64,000 nt of DNA, taken from positions 7,135 through 71,134 of the forward strand of contig CAYGKC010000002.1 in assembly GCA_964350585.1 (NCBI GenBank), in the 5' to 3' direction. The translations under genes were made by a program, and so were the position numbers. Shown one piece after another: positions 31,863 to 40,507 of the stretch (within the stretch, counting starts at the first letter, position 1; every line of letters begins with the position of its first letter). This stretch comes from JBAYJM01 sp964350585. GTDB taxonomy: Bacteria > Patescibacteriota > Patescibacteriia > 2-01-FULL-39-33. The notes beneath the pieces were generated by a model, which was not told the origin of the DNA, made no database searches, and saw nothing but the letters and a program-made list of their open reading frames with translations.

Positions 31863-32211
31863 TTTTTTTTCCTATTATTTTACATCCTACCAAGTAAGCA
31901 ATTATTGTTTGGATAAAGTAGGAAATAATACTAAACCAATCAGTACCAAGTTCCATAACTTCCATGCCGATATTTGAAGTACCAATAAAATCAGCAATTT
32001 CTTTATTGTTTATGGTAACTGTTAAATCCATCGCTAAAAATGCCGGATACCACAAATTAGTTAGAATTACGATAAGTATAAAAGAAAGTATTGTAGCAAA
32101 GACAAGATAATTTTTTAACTTTAATTTTTTTACAATTCCAAAACTTGCAACACCGATAAGAATGGATTCTAAAAGCAAGCTAATAACGTACGTAATCACT
32201 ACTGTAATCAT
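31855..32211 (-). CDS. Hypothetical membrane protein between miaB and miaA
   Basis: A 118-residue protein, from the ATG at 32209-32211 (an upstream in-frame ATG adds an unlikely hydrophilic leader). It has three or four hydrophobic helices (about 3-24, 28-50, 85-115) and is not recognised. It is convergent with miaB: when the false gap is closed, the TAG of both genes share the 4-base CTAG palindrome. It is divergent from miaA. Confidence 0.55.
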   Translation of the reverse strand: MITVVITYVISLLLESILIGVASFGIVKKLKLKNYLVFATILSFILIVILTNLWYPAFLAMDLTVTINNKEIADFIGTSNIGMEVMELGTDWFSIISYFIQTIIAYLVGCKIIGKKIS

Positions 32212-32259
32212 ATTTTTAATTTTATTAATTAAAATAATTATATATTTTTGAGCTAAAAT

Positions 32260-33186
32260 ATGCAAGAAAAAAATAAAAAAGTAGTTGTCATACTTGGAGC
32301 GACAGCGACCGGAAAGACAAAGTTAGCCGTAAGGCTAGCCTCTATTTTTAATGGCGAGATAATTTCGGCTGACAGTAGGCAAGTGTATAAAGGGATGGAT
32401 ATTGGCACAGGAAAAGATTTGGCTGAATATGAGATAAGGTCTAAAAAAGAGCCCAGAAATGTGCCACATCACTTAATTGATATAGTTAGCCCTAAAACCG
32501 CGTTTAACGTCGCAAAATACCAAAAAATGGCTTACAGGGCCATAGCTAGTATACAGAAGAAAGGAAAAGTGCCCTTTTTAGTCGGCGGGACCGGATTATA
32601 CATAGATGCCGTAGTTAAGGGAATTAATTTTGCCCAAATAGAAAACAAAAATTTATCAGAAATAAGAAAGAGGTTGGATAAAATGAGCTTGAGTCAATTA
32701 TTACTCAAACTGCAAAAAATTGATAAAAATACTTATAATGTTATTGATAAAAAGAACCGTCGCAGAGTTCAGCGTGCGTTAGAGATATATTATCAAACAG
32801 GCAAAAAAAAATCAGAACAAAATATGATTAAGCCTGATTTGGATTTTTTAGTTTTAGGGGTTGATCTTCCGCTTTTGGAAATTTATAAAAAAATTGATAA
32901 GCGTTTGGAGACTAGGTTGACTGAAGGAATGGTTAAAGAAGTAAATATGCTTCGCGATAAGGGTGTGAGTTGGAAAAGATTGGATCAATTTGGTTTAGAG
33001 TACAGATATGCATCAAGATTTTTGCGTGGTCAAATAAAATATGAAGAAATGTTTGAGCAGTTAAAAAACGCAATTCATCATTTTGCCAAAAGACAAATTA
33101 CATGGTTTAAAAGAAATCAGGAAATAGTCTGGATAACTAATTTAAATCAAGCAAAGTCGGAAATAAATGGATTTTTAAAAAAATAG
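32260..33186 (+). CDS. miaA: tRNA dimethylallyltransferase
   Basis: A 308-residue P-loop enzyme that prenylates A37 of tRNA, the step before MiaB. It has Walker A GATATGKT (residues 13-20), the DMAPP/substrate block ADSRQVYKGMDIGTGK, the VGGTGLYIDAVVKG motif, the NRRRVQRALEIY insertion domain, and the C-terminal HHFAKRQITWFKRN. Full length, with all key residues present. A short terminator-like hairpin follows. miaB lies just upstream, separated only by a small antisense gene. Confidence 0.96.
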   Translation: MQEKNKKVVVILGATATGKTKLAVRLASIFNGEIISADSRQVYKGMDIGTGKDLAEYEIRSKKEPRNVPHHLIDIVSPKTAFNVAKYQKMAYRAIASIQKKGKVPFLVGGTGLYIDAVVKGINFAQIENKNLSEIRKRLDKMSLSQLLLKLQKIDKNTYNVIDKKNRRRVQRALEIYYQTGKKKSEQNMIKPDLDFLVLGVDLPLLEIYKKIDKRLETRLTEGMVKEVNMLRDKGVSWKRLDQFGLEYRYASRFLRGQIKYEEMFEQLKNAIHHFAKRQITWFKRNQEIVWITNLNQAKSEINGFLKK

Positions 33187-33199
33187 CCCTAAGGCTATT
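33177..33199 (-). terminator. Terminator of the gatB operon
   Basis: On the minus strand AATAGCC / GGCTATT (7 bp) with a 4-base loop and T7 tail. It overlaps both the stop of miaA and the stop of the 53-residue gene, which converge here. Confidence 0.7.
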
Positions 33200-33356
33200 C
33201 AGGATCATCTTGCTCTCCAGACACTTCTTTTAATGTGTCTATTAAATCACTTTCCATTATATTCACACTATCTAAATCAGTTCTATTGTAAAAAATTTCA
33301 TTTGGACTTTTTCTTTCTTCAGAAAATTTAGGAAAAAATTCGCTTTCTTTAAACAT
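33195..33356 (-). CDS. Small acidic hypothetical protein
   Basis: A 53-residue acidic protein, too short for most callers. It begins MFKESEFFPKFSEERKSPNE and ends SGEQDDPE, with no recognised motif. The ATG lies 2 bases after the stop of the 167-residue gene and its TAG sits in the terminator stem, so it is the third gene of the gatB operon. The coding assignment rests on tight spacing and codon structure. Confidence 0.5.
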   Translation of the reverse strand: MFKESEFFPKFSEERKSPNEIFYNRTDLDSVNIMESDLIDTLKEVSGEQDDPE

Positions 33357-33357
33357 A

Positions 33358-33861
33358 TTAAAATTTTAAATTTATCCGAGGAGGGGATGACATAGGCTTC
33401 ACCTCTGTTTTTCCAAGATTTGGGCTTACGCCTTGGTTATTTAATGATGTTGCGGAGCCTTTTCCTAAGTTATTTAAAGATGAAGAAGTTCCCAAATCTT
33501 CGTCTCTTGCTTCCAGCATATGTTCTTTTCTAATTCTTGCAATGTTTTGGGCTTTAACTCTTTCTTTGTTTAGATAATTTTTTACGAAGATGTCGGGATC
33601 CTGCTTATCAAAGCCGAAAACTTTGCATTTATTGAGTTCACTTACCACTTCTTTCATTCTTTGTACCGGTATTTTGGCATCATTAGTTACAATTTTTGAT
33701 ATTTCCAAATCAGAAAATCCCGCATTTTTTAAACCTTGTCTGGCTGCGTTTAAAACAGTGTTTGGTGCGGTTTTGGAAGAAGAAGAAAATTTATAAAGAT
33801 CTGATAATTTAACTTGCTTGGGCGTAAATTGTTGACTGCGGCTTGAGCCGAAAAGAGGCAT
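33358..33861 (-). CDS. Hypothetical protein with disordered tail
   Basis: A 167-residue protein. Residues 1-110 look helical and charged (including KFSSSSKTAPNTVLNAARQG and FSDLEISKIVTNDAKI). The last 50 residues are low-complexity Ser/Asn/Pro (LNNLGKGSATSLNNQGVSPN) and probably disordered. Not recognised. It starts 5 bases after the gatB stop and so is co-transcribed. Such downstream proteins of unknown function are common beside gatB in this lineage; no link to amidation can be shown. Confidence 0.6.
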   Translation of the reverse strand: MPLFGSSRSQQFTPKQVKLSDLYKFSSSSKTAPNTVLNAARQGLKNAGFSDLEISKIVTNDAKIPVQRMKEVVSELNKCKVFGFDKQDPDIFVKNYLNKERVKAQNIARIRKEHMLEARDEDLGTSSSLNNLGKGSATSLNNQGVSPNLGKTEVKPMSSPPRINLKF

Positions 33862-33865
33862 ATTT

Positions 33866-35392
33866 TTATGAAAGTTTTTTTTGTAGAATTTTGTTGATTG
33901 TTGCGGGATTAGCCTTGCCTTTTGTTGCTGCCATTGCCTGCCCTACGAGGTATTTGAAAGAAGCTTCCTTGCCTGCTTTAAAATCTTCAACGGCTTTTGT
34001 GTTTTCACTGATTATTTTATCAATAATAATTTCCAGCTCTTCGAAATTTTCCACTTGAGCAAGATTTTTTTCTTCCATAATTTTTGTGGGAGCTTCTCCT
34101 GTCTTAAACATCACGTTTAAAATCTCCTGAGCGGCTAGATTGTTAATCTTATTCAAGTAGATCATGGATAAAAATTCGGCAAAATTTTCTGCTGTAATTT
34201 TACATTGGATAATTTTAACCTTATGCTCGTTTAGATGTTTGAACAACCTGTTAATTAACCAATTACTTACAACTTTAGCCAGTTTTTTTCCTTCTTTTTC
34301 TAAAATTTCTTTTGCCGTTCCTTCAACTTCCGGAAGCGAATCAAGCCAACCGATTAACTCAGAATAAACTTGCTCGGCGTATGAAGCAATATTTTTGTCT
34401 GAAACCAAAATTTTTGCAGATTCAATATCAAATTGATATTGTTTTACAAACCTATCTAACTTTTTCTCCGGCAGTTCGGGCAGAGTAGATTTTAGCTTAG
34501 TTATAAGTTCATCTGATATTTCAATTGGAGGCAGATCGGGTTCAGGAAAATACCTATAATCAGCTGCCGTTTCTTTTATTCTTTGAGTGAAGGTTGATGC
34601 TTTTGAATCGTCCCATCCTCTTGTTTCTTGTACTAGCTTTTCTCCGCTTTCTAATGCTTTTGTTTGTCTTTTGATTTCGAACTCTATGGCTCTTTCTAAC
34701 GATCTGAAAGAATTAATATTTTTTAGTTCTACTTTTGGATTAAGTTCATATTCTAGAAGGGCTTTAACTTCATTATTATCAATGACAAATTTTCCAGCCT
34801 CCTGTAAAGACACATTAGCTTCACATCTCATTTGTCCTTTTTCCATATCAGCATCTGAAACTTCAAGATATCTTAGGATTTGTTGATAGTTTTGGCAAAA
34901 CTCTTTGGCTTCTTGGGCGGATTCAATAGTTGGGCTTGTTACAAGTTCCATTAACGGAGTGCAGGCTCTGCTTAAATCAACTAGCGCGCCTTCTTTTTCA
35001 TGCATTAATTTTCCGGTGTCTTCTTCAAGATGGATTCTGATTATATCGATATTTTTTTTGCCGACTTTAAGATATCCGTCAAATGTCAGTGGCTGATCGT
35101 ATTGGGAGATTTGATATCCTTTGGGTAAGTCAGGATAAAAATAATTTTTCCTGTCAAATTTTGTCGTTTTTGCAATTTTACAATTTAAAGCCAAGCCAAC
35201 AAGAATAGTCCATTCTAACGCTTGCCTGTTTATTACCGGCAGTGTTCCAGGATGACCCATGCAAATCGGACAAATGTTTTTATTTGGTTCATCTTGTAAA
35301 TAATATCCATTTTTGCATGGACAAAACATCTTGCTTTCGGTCTTGAGCTCTACATGGATTTCCATGCCTATAACCGGAATATATTTTGGCAT
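33866..35392 (-). CDS. gatB: Asp/Glu-tRNA amidotransferase subunit B
   Basis: A 508-residue GatB that, with GatA and GatC, converts misacylated Glu-tRNA-Gln or Asp-tRNA-Asn. The catalytic domain opens IPVIGMEIHVELKTESKMFC with zinc ligand residues in FCPCKNGYY...NKNICPICMGHPGTLP, followed by the Lys-rich active-site block KNYFYPDLPKGYQISQYDQP. The C-terminal YqeY-like tRNA-binding tail ends in an ATKGKANPATINKILQKKL motif. Full length. gatA and gatC are not in this window. A promoter at 35423-35451 overlaps the end of guaB. Confidence 0.95.
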   Translation of the reverse strand: MPKYIPVIGMEIHVELKTESKMFCPCKNGYYLQDEPNKNICPICMGHPGTLPVINRQALEWTILVGLALNCKIAKTTKFDRKNYFYPDLPKGYQISQYDQPLTFDGYLKVGKKNIDIIRIHLEEDTGKLMHEKEGALVDLSRACTPLMELVTSPTIESAQEAKEFCQNYQQILRYLEVSDADMEKGQMRCEANVSLQEAGKFVIDNNEVKALLEYELNPKVELKNINSFRSLERAIEFEIKRQTKALESGEKLVQETRGWDDSKASTFTQRIKETAADYRYFPEPDLPPIEISDELITKLKSTLPELPEKKLDRFVKQYQFDIESAKILVSDKNIASYAEQVYSELIGWLDSLPEVEGTAKEILEKEGKKLAKVVSNWLINRLFKHLNEHKVKIIQCKITAENFAEFLSMIYLNKINNLAAQEILNVMFKTGEAPTKIMEEKNLAQVENFEELEIIIDKIISENTKAVEDFKAGKEASFKYLVGQAMAATKGKANPATINKILQKKLS

Positions 35393-35422
35393 ATTTGCAG
35401 GTATTTTTAGTATTACTTTTGA

Positions 35423-35451
35423 ATTTTAACACTTTTCACCTAAAAAATCAA
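35423..35451 (-). promoter_or_regulatory. Promoter of gatB
   Basis: Minus strand: TTGATT (35446-35451), 17-base spacer, TAAAAT (35423-35428). It lies partly over the guaB stop codon and leaves a leader of about 24 bases. Confidence 0.65.
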
Positions 35452-36953
35452 TTATTATCAGGCGAATAATTGGGCGCTTGATGAGTAATCTCAATGTTAT
35501 GAGGATGAGATTCTTTTTGCCCTGCATTTGTTATTCTGTAAAAATCAGAAATTTCTCTCATATCTTCAATATTTTTAGCGCCAACATAGCCCATACCTCT
35601 TTTCAAGCCGCCAATATATTGGATCATGGCTCCATGCAAGTTGCCTTTGTATGGCACTAATCCTTCTATGCCTTCAGGAACAATTTCGTCTTTTCCCGTT
35701 TTTTGTTGACCATATCTTTCTCTAGATCCTTTATTTGTTTCCATGGCTTTCAATGATCCCATTCCGCGATAGCCTTTCCATTGCCTGTTTTGCCAAAAAA
35801 CAAGATCGCCTGGAGATTCGTCAGTACCTGCAATCATTGATCCCATCATTACGCTATGAGCTCCGGCGCCAATGGCTATGGCGATATCTCCTGAATAAGT
35901 AAGTCCTCCATCGGCGCAAATTGGCACTCCAGAACCCTTAGCCGCTTTGCCTGCATTATAAATTGCTGTTACTTGAGGTGTTCCTACTCCTGCAATTATT
36001 CTGGTTGTACAGATAGATCCCGGACCTTGTCCTATTTTTATGCCATCTGCGCCTGCTACTATTAATCTTTCGACTGATCTTGGTTCAGAAACGTTCCCGA
36101 CGACTATGTCGATATTATAAAAATTTCTTTTAAGCTCTAATAGAGTGTCAAAAACTGGCTTTGAATCACCGTGCGCAGTGTCGATTACAATAACGTCTGC
36201 GCCTTTTTCGATTAACTTTATTGCTCTGTCTATGGCTTCTTTGCCGACGCCAATCGCTGCTCCGACTCTAAGTTGTCCATTTTCATCGATATTGTAATTT
36301 GCGTGACTGCCGAATTTTATCCTTTTAACATCACTGAAGACAAATATTCCGGCTAAAAGTCCGTTCTGATGGACTAAAGGAAGTATTTTTTTCTTATGCA
36401 GTTTCATTAACTGGTATGCTTGCTCTATTGATGTTCCGACTGGCGCAGTTATTATTTCTTGCGTCATTAGTTCCTTTGATTTGATATTTTGGTCTTCGCA
36501 AAAATCAAGATCATTTTTTGTAATTAATCCGATAAGTTTATTTTCAAAATTTAAAACAGGAAAACTGTTGAAAGTATATCCTTTTTCAATTTTTTTAATT
36601 AGAATTTCTTCAATGGTATCTTCATCGCTTACGCAAATTGGTTTATTGATGAAGCCGTTTAAATGGAATTTTACTTTTGAAACTTCGGAAGCTTGCTGTT
36701 CAATGGATAGATTTTTGTGGATTATTCCAAGACCGCCTTCTTTTGCTACGGCAATTGCCATTTTATTTTCCGTGACGGTATCCATGGCCGCGCTAACTAT
36801 GGGAATTTTAAGTCCAATTTTTTTAGAAAACTTTGATTCAATATCTATGGAATCAGGCATTAATTCGCTGTAGCCGGTTTTAAGGCGAACATCTCCGTAA
36901 GCTAAAGCAATGCCCAAACTTTCCATTTTAAAGAAAAATTGGTCTTTTATCAT
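35448..36953 (-). CDS. guaB: Inosine-5'-monophosphate dehydrogenase
   Basis: A 501-residue IMP dehydrogenase, which oxidises IMP to XMP in guanine nucleotide synthesis. The core TIM barrel is interrupted by two CBS domains (about residues 95-215). The N-terminal KIPIVSAAMDTVTENKMAIA, the catalytic loop GPGSICTTR with its Cys, the flap block and EGIEGLVPYKG are all present. One odd point is GDVRLKTGYSEL at the N-terminus in place of the usual DDVLL. It is a single gene, separated from thyX by a terminator. Start ATG at 36953; a second ATG at residue 10 is possible. Confidence 0.95.
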   Translation of the reverse strand: MIKDQFFFKMESLGIALAYGDVRLKTGYSELMPDSIDIESKFSKKIGLKIPIVSAAMDTVTENKMAIAVAKEGGLGIIHKNLSIEQQASEVSKVKFHLNGFINKPICVSDEDTIEEILIKKIEKGYTFNSFPVLNFENKLIGLITKNDLDFCEDQNIKSKELMTQEIITAPVGTSIEQAYQLMKLHKKKILPLVHQNGLLAGIFVFSDVKRIKFGSHANYNIDENGQLRVGAAIGVGKEAIDRAIKLIEKGADVIVIDTAHGDSKPVFDTLLELKRNFYNIDIVVGNVSEPRSVERLIVAGADGIKIGQGPGSICTTRIIAGVGTPQVTAIYNAGKAAKGSGVPICADGGLTYSGDIAIAIGAGAHSVMMGSMIAGTDESPGDLVFWQNRQWKGYRGMGSLKAMETNKGSRERYGQQKTGKDEIVPEGIEGLVPYKGNLHGAMIQYIGGLKRGMGYVGAKNIEDMREISDFYRITNAGQKESHPHNIEITHQAPNYSPDNN

Positions 36954-37034
36954 AATTAGTAATTTAGCTGGCTTATAGCCAAGGTAAGTATTTGATGTAT
37001 TTTAAACTTAAAAAAAGAAAATGGCAAATGAAAT

Positions 37035-37061
37035 AAAAAACCGTCCAAATGGAGGTTTTTT
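37035..37061 (-). terminator. Terminator of the thymidylate operon
   Basis: A6 and T6 on either side of a small imperfect stem (CC-TCC with GGA-GG). It could serve both directions; position fits the end of thyX. Confidence 0.6.
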
Positions 37062-37074
37062 AAGTTGTGGATAA

Positions 37075-38073
37075 CTATTGACTAGGTGTAGCGCTCATGC
37101 CGTCAGGGGCAATTTCAATATTGTCAAAACAGTCAGGAAAAATTTGTTTGAATTTAAGTAATATTTCCAAGGCAATTTGTCTAATCTCCCATTGAGCGTG
37201 TATATCGCAGCGCATTTTGAAAAACCACCACCACTCTTCAAGGTTACATGACATAACTATTTCTGAGGCTACGGCATTTGGCAGTAGAAATCTGGCGTCT
37301 TCATTTACCAACTTTTTGCCTGAATCAGAAAGCATTGTTTTAGTTTCCAGGTACCAGCTGTTTATTTGGTTTAGTTTATTTTTAAAATCACCCGATAGGT
37401 TGGCCTCTTCTATAGTCGGAGGAATAATATAATAACTGTTTGAAAAAAATCCGCTTTCATCGCAGTATCTTTGTGACTCTTGCGAAAAGGCGCATCGCCT
37501 GTGTCTTACTAGTTGATGTGTGAAAGCTCTCGAACCGACCATTCTGACGGCAGCCCACCAGTGCTTCATTTTTTCTTCAGGGTTGTATTGGATCTCAGGA
37601 GAAAAATTTATTCCTTCTATTGATGTTAAATTTGACGTCAATGAAATATCATCAAAAATAATTTTAATTTTTTCCTTGAGTTCATTTAAAATGAATATAT
37701 CTTCCTCGGTTGGATTCTTAAGTTTTCTGAAATAGTCTCTGAACATTCTGCAATTTCCGCTAAGGACGAAATTTTGGTTTGATTCTGTAAGTACAAGTAA
37801 ATTGTTGGTAAGAAATACTTTGCAGAAGTATTCCTTTAAATATCTTGCATCAAATTTGCTTTTGTCAAAAGAAAAAACAAGCCATGAATGCTCTATGACG
37901 CTTTCATGCCCGCGCATAACCAGCGCTTTAATTAATTTTTCTGCGCTATCATCTGTAATTTTATCATGCGATTTGTAGCAAGTTCTTGCCGCTATTTCAA
38001 TTGTCTGTAAAATATTGAGAATGACGCTACCCTTGCTGTGCGCTAGAATTGTCGGTTGGAAATTATTGTCCAT
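37075..38073 (-). CDS. thyX: FAD-dependent thymidylate synthase ThyX
   Basis: A 332-residue flavin-dependent thymidylate synthase, making dTMP from dUMP with methylene-folate and FADH2. The ThyX motif RHRRCAFSQESQRY is intact (about residues 193-206), preceded by FTHQLV, and the C-terminal RCDIHAQWEIRQIA carries the conserved helix. It is longer than many ThyX (220-260) because of an insertion around residues 75-160. Last gene of a four-gene operon; it overlaps the preceding TMK-like gene by 11 bases. Confidence 0.92.
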   Translation of the reverse strand: MDNNFQPTILAHSKGSVILNILQTIEIAARTCYKSHDKITDDSAEKLIKALVMRGHESVIEHSWLVFSFDKSKFDARYLKEYFCKVFLTNNLLVLTESNQNFVLSGNCRMFRDYFRKLKNPTEEDIFILNELKEKIKIIFDDISLTSNLTSIEGINFSPEIQYNPEEKMKHWWAAVRMVGSRAFTHQLVRHRRCAFSQESQRYCDESGFFSNSYYIIPPTIEEANLSGDFKNKLNQINSWYLETKTMLSDSGKKLVNEDARFLLPNAVASEIVMSCNLEEWWWFFKMRCDIHAQWEIRQIALEILLKFKQIFPDCFDNIEIAPDGMSATPSQ

Positions 38074-39004
38074 AGTTTAAAATAGAATTAATTTTTTCTG
38101 ACATTTTTCTTTTGATTTCATCTCTTGTGTCGTAAATATCGAATTTGATTATTACTGGAGGTTGCGAACCGTGAATTCCACAGGCTTCAGCATAAAATTC
38201 ATCAATCCAATTTGTCGAATACCTTTTATTTACAAGTAATTGGTAATTAACATTCGCTTCATGGTCGTCAATTAATCTTCCTCCGCTCCTTTCTCTTTTT
38301 AATTCTAGAAATTGCTCTTTTGACCAGTTCTCATTGGCGCAAACAATAAATATATGGGTTGGGGGATTTGCAAAAGAGATTTTATGTCCGGGAAGATTTA
38401 TATATTCTTGCCTTGATATGCCGTTGGGGATGAATTCTTGATCAAAAATCTGATAACATGCCGATTCTTCACTTCTGCTTCGAATGATGATTTTATTTTC
38501 TTCCCTTAACACTTTTCTAAATCGCAAAAATTCGTCAATTCTGTAAACTTGGTGCGAGTAGGCTGCCGCCGTGGCATCCAAACTACTTCCGTACTTGGTT
38601 CTTTGCTGTTCAATTGATCTGTTGACTTGTCCGGAACCTCTTTTTGTCGGTTCTTCCATTACCCACACATCCGCTTTGTGCGGATTTATATAGGTGCTGA
38701 CATCATTTTTTGTGAAAGAAGCAATTTTCAGATCTTCATTTGTGCCTCCGCCGATAAGCAGTTTATTCGCTTGAAACACTAGTTCTTTTTTTAAATATTC
38801 ATCTATCGAATCAGCTAGAAATTCTTTTAAATTAAGATAGTTTTCATTGACGCCATCAAATATGTCAGCATGAAACAAGGCCTCAATTTCGGTTCCTCTT
38901 ATGTCCCTGACTTTTTTACCTAAATATTTAAACTGTTCAACCGTATTGTTTACTTGAGTACCAGTACCGCTCATGTCCGGACCGCTGATAACTAAATCAA
39001 TCAT
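38063..39004 (-). CDS. Divergent thymidylate-kinase-like P-loop protein
   Basis: A 313-residue P-loop protein related to thymidylate kinase but longer. Its phosphate loop is GPDMSGTGTQ, where the canonical Lys of GxxxxGK is replaced by Thr, as in the neighbouring tmk. A block EPTKRGSGQ (about residues 129-137) resembles the TMK EP-T region. There is an extra N-terminal insertion between about 30 and 120 and a longer C-terminal half. It lies in the thymidylate operon, between tmk and thyX, so a role with a deoxynucleotide is likely. It could be a nucleotide kinase with altered chemistry, or a regulator. Confidence 0.6.
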   Translation of the reverse strand: MIDLVISGPDMSGTGTQVNNTVEQFKYLGKKVRDIRGTEIEALFHADIFDGVNENYLNLKEFLADSIDEYLKKELVFQANKLLIGGGTNEDLKIASFTKNDVSTYINPHKADVWVMEEPTKRGSGQVNRSIEQQRTKYGSSLDATAAAYSHQVYRIDEFLRFRKVLREENKIIIRSRSEESACYQIFDQEFIPNGISRQEYINLPGHKISFANPPTHIFIVCANENWSKEQFLELKRERSGGRLIDDHEANVNYQLLVNKRYSTNWIDEFYAEACGIHGSQPPVIIKFDIYDTRDEIKRKMSEKINSILNYGQ

Positions 39005-39006
39005 AG

Positions 39007-39624
39007 TTATTTTTGAATAATCTTCAAAACTGCCGATTTAACTTCAGCAAAAACTTCGTCCTGTGATTTTTCTGCATCTATTATAAGAATATTCGGATAT
39101 TTTTTGGCAATTGCTTCATAATTTAACCAGACTTTTTCTATATTTTCTTTGTCTGTGAATAAATTAAGTTGAAGATTGTTTTGCGCCATTCTTTGCATTC
39201 TTGTCTTTGAAGATATTTTAAGGAGTATTGTCAAATCCGGAATTAAAAATTGATCGTTTATTTTCCAAAGCCAATCTGTGTCGTTGATATCGACTGAACC
39301 GTAAGCTATTGAAGAAAGAAAATATCTTTTAGTAATGACGTTTAATCCTTTTTGAAGCGATGGAATTATTTCTTTTTCGAGATGATTTGCCCTGTCTGCG
39401 GCAAAAAGCAATTGCAAGCCCGCAGCACTGGGAATTTTAAGGTCTCCTGACAAACATCCTCTGGTTATTCCACCGATGACATTGTTTGTTGGTTCTTGCG
39501 TAAAAAGCGCCGGTATCTTTTCTTTATAAAAAAATTCATTGAGGCGAATTACCTGTGAAGTTGTGCCGGAACCGTCAATGCCCTCAATGGCTATGAATTT
39601 TCCAGGATATTTGTTTTTAAACAT
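39007..39624 (-). CDS. tmk: Thymidylate kinase
   Basis: A 205-residue dTMP kinase of normal length. The start FIAIEGIDGSGTTSQ is the family P-loop with Lys replaced by Thr. TQEPT carries the Glu-Pro motif, and LLFAADRANHLEKEI and RYFLSSIAYG are the DR-x and substrate blocks. Other TMKs without the P-loop Lys are known (for example GSGQST forms), so this may be active. It sits with thyX, making the end of the dTMP to dTDP route local. Gap of 2 bases to the next gene. Confidence 0.85.
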   Translation of the reverse strand: MFKNKYPGKFIAIEGIDGSGTTSQVIRLNEFFYKEKIPALFTQEPTNNVIGGITRGCLSGDLKIPSAAGLQLLFAADRANHLEKEIIPSLQKGLNVITKRYFLSSIAYGSVDINDTDWLWKINDQFLIPDLTILLKISSKTRMQRMAQNNLQLNLFTDKENIEKVWLNYEAIAKKYPNILIIDAEKSQDEVFAEVKSAVLKIIQK

Positions 39625-39667
39625 TTTAGTTAATTTAAGAATTTCTAATTTCTAATTTATAAGGAAA

Positions 39668-40228
39668 CTAAGAACTAATTTTCTCCATTAGTTCGTCAAT
39701 TTGTTTATAAAAGACTTCATAAGATCCGTTATTTTCTATTCGGTATGTGGCCTTTTTGGCAACTTCCTTAATGGGGAATTCCGTTGGCATTTCTGCTTCC
39801 TTAAGAAACTGTTCCCATGTTTTTGTTTTATCATCAGGATTTTGTCCTCTTTTGGTTAGTCTCTCGTATCTTATTTCCGCTTTTGCATCTATATGAATTA
39901 AAAAAAAGTCACCATTTTCTTTTAGGTACTGCGTGTCTTCCCAAAGCCTAATATTTGGCAAAACAATTAGTTTGTTTGGATTTTTTTTGCAATCGAGAGA
40001 TATTACTTTACTCCAGATATCTTGACCAAATCGCGATCTTATATCTGTCGCTAGCCATACCATGTTTTCTCTGCTTTGCTCAAGATGAATTATATCGAGT
40101 ATTTTTCTTATTGGCGCAGAAAAACTCATGGTTTTGGAATTGTATTTTTCTTTTAGATAGCTTGCCATAGCATCTTTGCCAGAAGCAATTTCTCCCACTA
40201 ATCCTAAAATTATTTTATTGTCTGGCAT
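39668..40228 (-). CDS. dNMP-kinase-like P-loop protein
   Basis: A 186-residue P-loop kinase with Walker A GEIASGKD (residues 12-19), a DSL-type core and a C-terminal REN-type lid region. This form is found in phage and bacterial deoxynucleoside monophosphate kinases and dephospho-CoA kinase-like proteins. The operon context (tmk, tmk-like, thyX) favours a deoxynucleotide substrate. It is the first annotated gene of the operon, with a promoter at 40343-40370. I do not assign a symbol because the exact substrate cannot be read. Confidence 0.65.
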   Translation of the reverse strand: MPDNKIILGLVGEIASGKDAMASYLKEKYNSKTMSFSAPIRKILDIIHLEQSRENMVWLATDIRSRFGQDIWSKVISLDCKKNPNKLIVLPNIRLWEDTQYLKENGDFFLIHIDAKAEIRYERLTKRGQNPDDKTKTWEQFLKEAEMPTEFPIKEVAKKATYRIENNGSYEVFYKQIDELMEKISS

Positions 40229-40334
40229 ATTTTAGCTTTTCTTCTGAAACTTTTAATACAATTCCAGTTTCTTTAAAATTTTTATCCTTTTGAGGGCCGG
40301 TAGGGTAGTCTTTTTGAACTACAACTTTAAATAT
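40215..40334 (-). other. Short open frame without a normal start codon
   Basis: A 39-codon frame between the operon promoter and the dNMP-kinase-like gene, ending 14 bases inside it. The residues look protein-like (KDYPTGPQKDKNFKETG...VLKVSEEKLKYARQ). No ATG, GTG or TTG starts it: the first codon after the upstream stop is ATA at 40332-40334, two bases after the predicted transcription start. It may be the remnant of a truncated gene or a leader peptide. Low confidence. Confidence 0.25.
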
Positions 40335-40342
40335 TTACTAAC

Positions 40343-40370
40343 ATTTTAACACAAATTAAAGGTTAATCAA
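40343..40370 (-). promoter_or_regulatory. Promoter of the thymidylate operon
   Basis: Minus strand: TTGATT (40365-40370), 16-base spacer, TAAAAT (40343-40348). Confidence 0.55.
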
Positions 40371-40417
40371 AATAATCTAAATTTACAATAAAAATTAATT
40401 TTAGCTGTGGAAAAGTG

Positions 40418-40443
40418 AATACTTCACACGTGTGTGAAGTATT
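40418..40443. promoter_or_regulatory. Perfect 26-base palindrome, likely operator
   Basis: Arms AATACTTCACAC / GTGTGAAGTATT (12 bp) around a 2-base centre, without a T tract. It lies about 50 bp upstream of the thymidylate operon promoter and after the rplA terminator. The form fits a dimeric regulator site rather than a terminator. Confidence 0.6.
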
Positions 40444-40456
40444 GAATTAAGAAAAA

Positions 40457-40484
40457 TAAAACTCCGTTATTAACGGAGTTTTAT
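40457..40484 (-). terminator. Terminator of the secE-nusG-rplK-rplA operon
   Basis: Minus strand: TAAAACTCCGTTA / TAACGGAGTTTTA followed by T residues, 24 bases after the rplA stop. Confidence 0.8.
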
Positions 40485-40507
40485 TAATATATGAGTATAA
40501 ACTAGTT

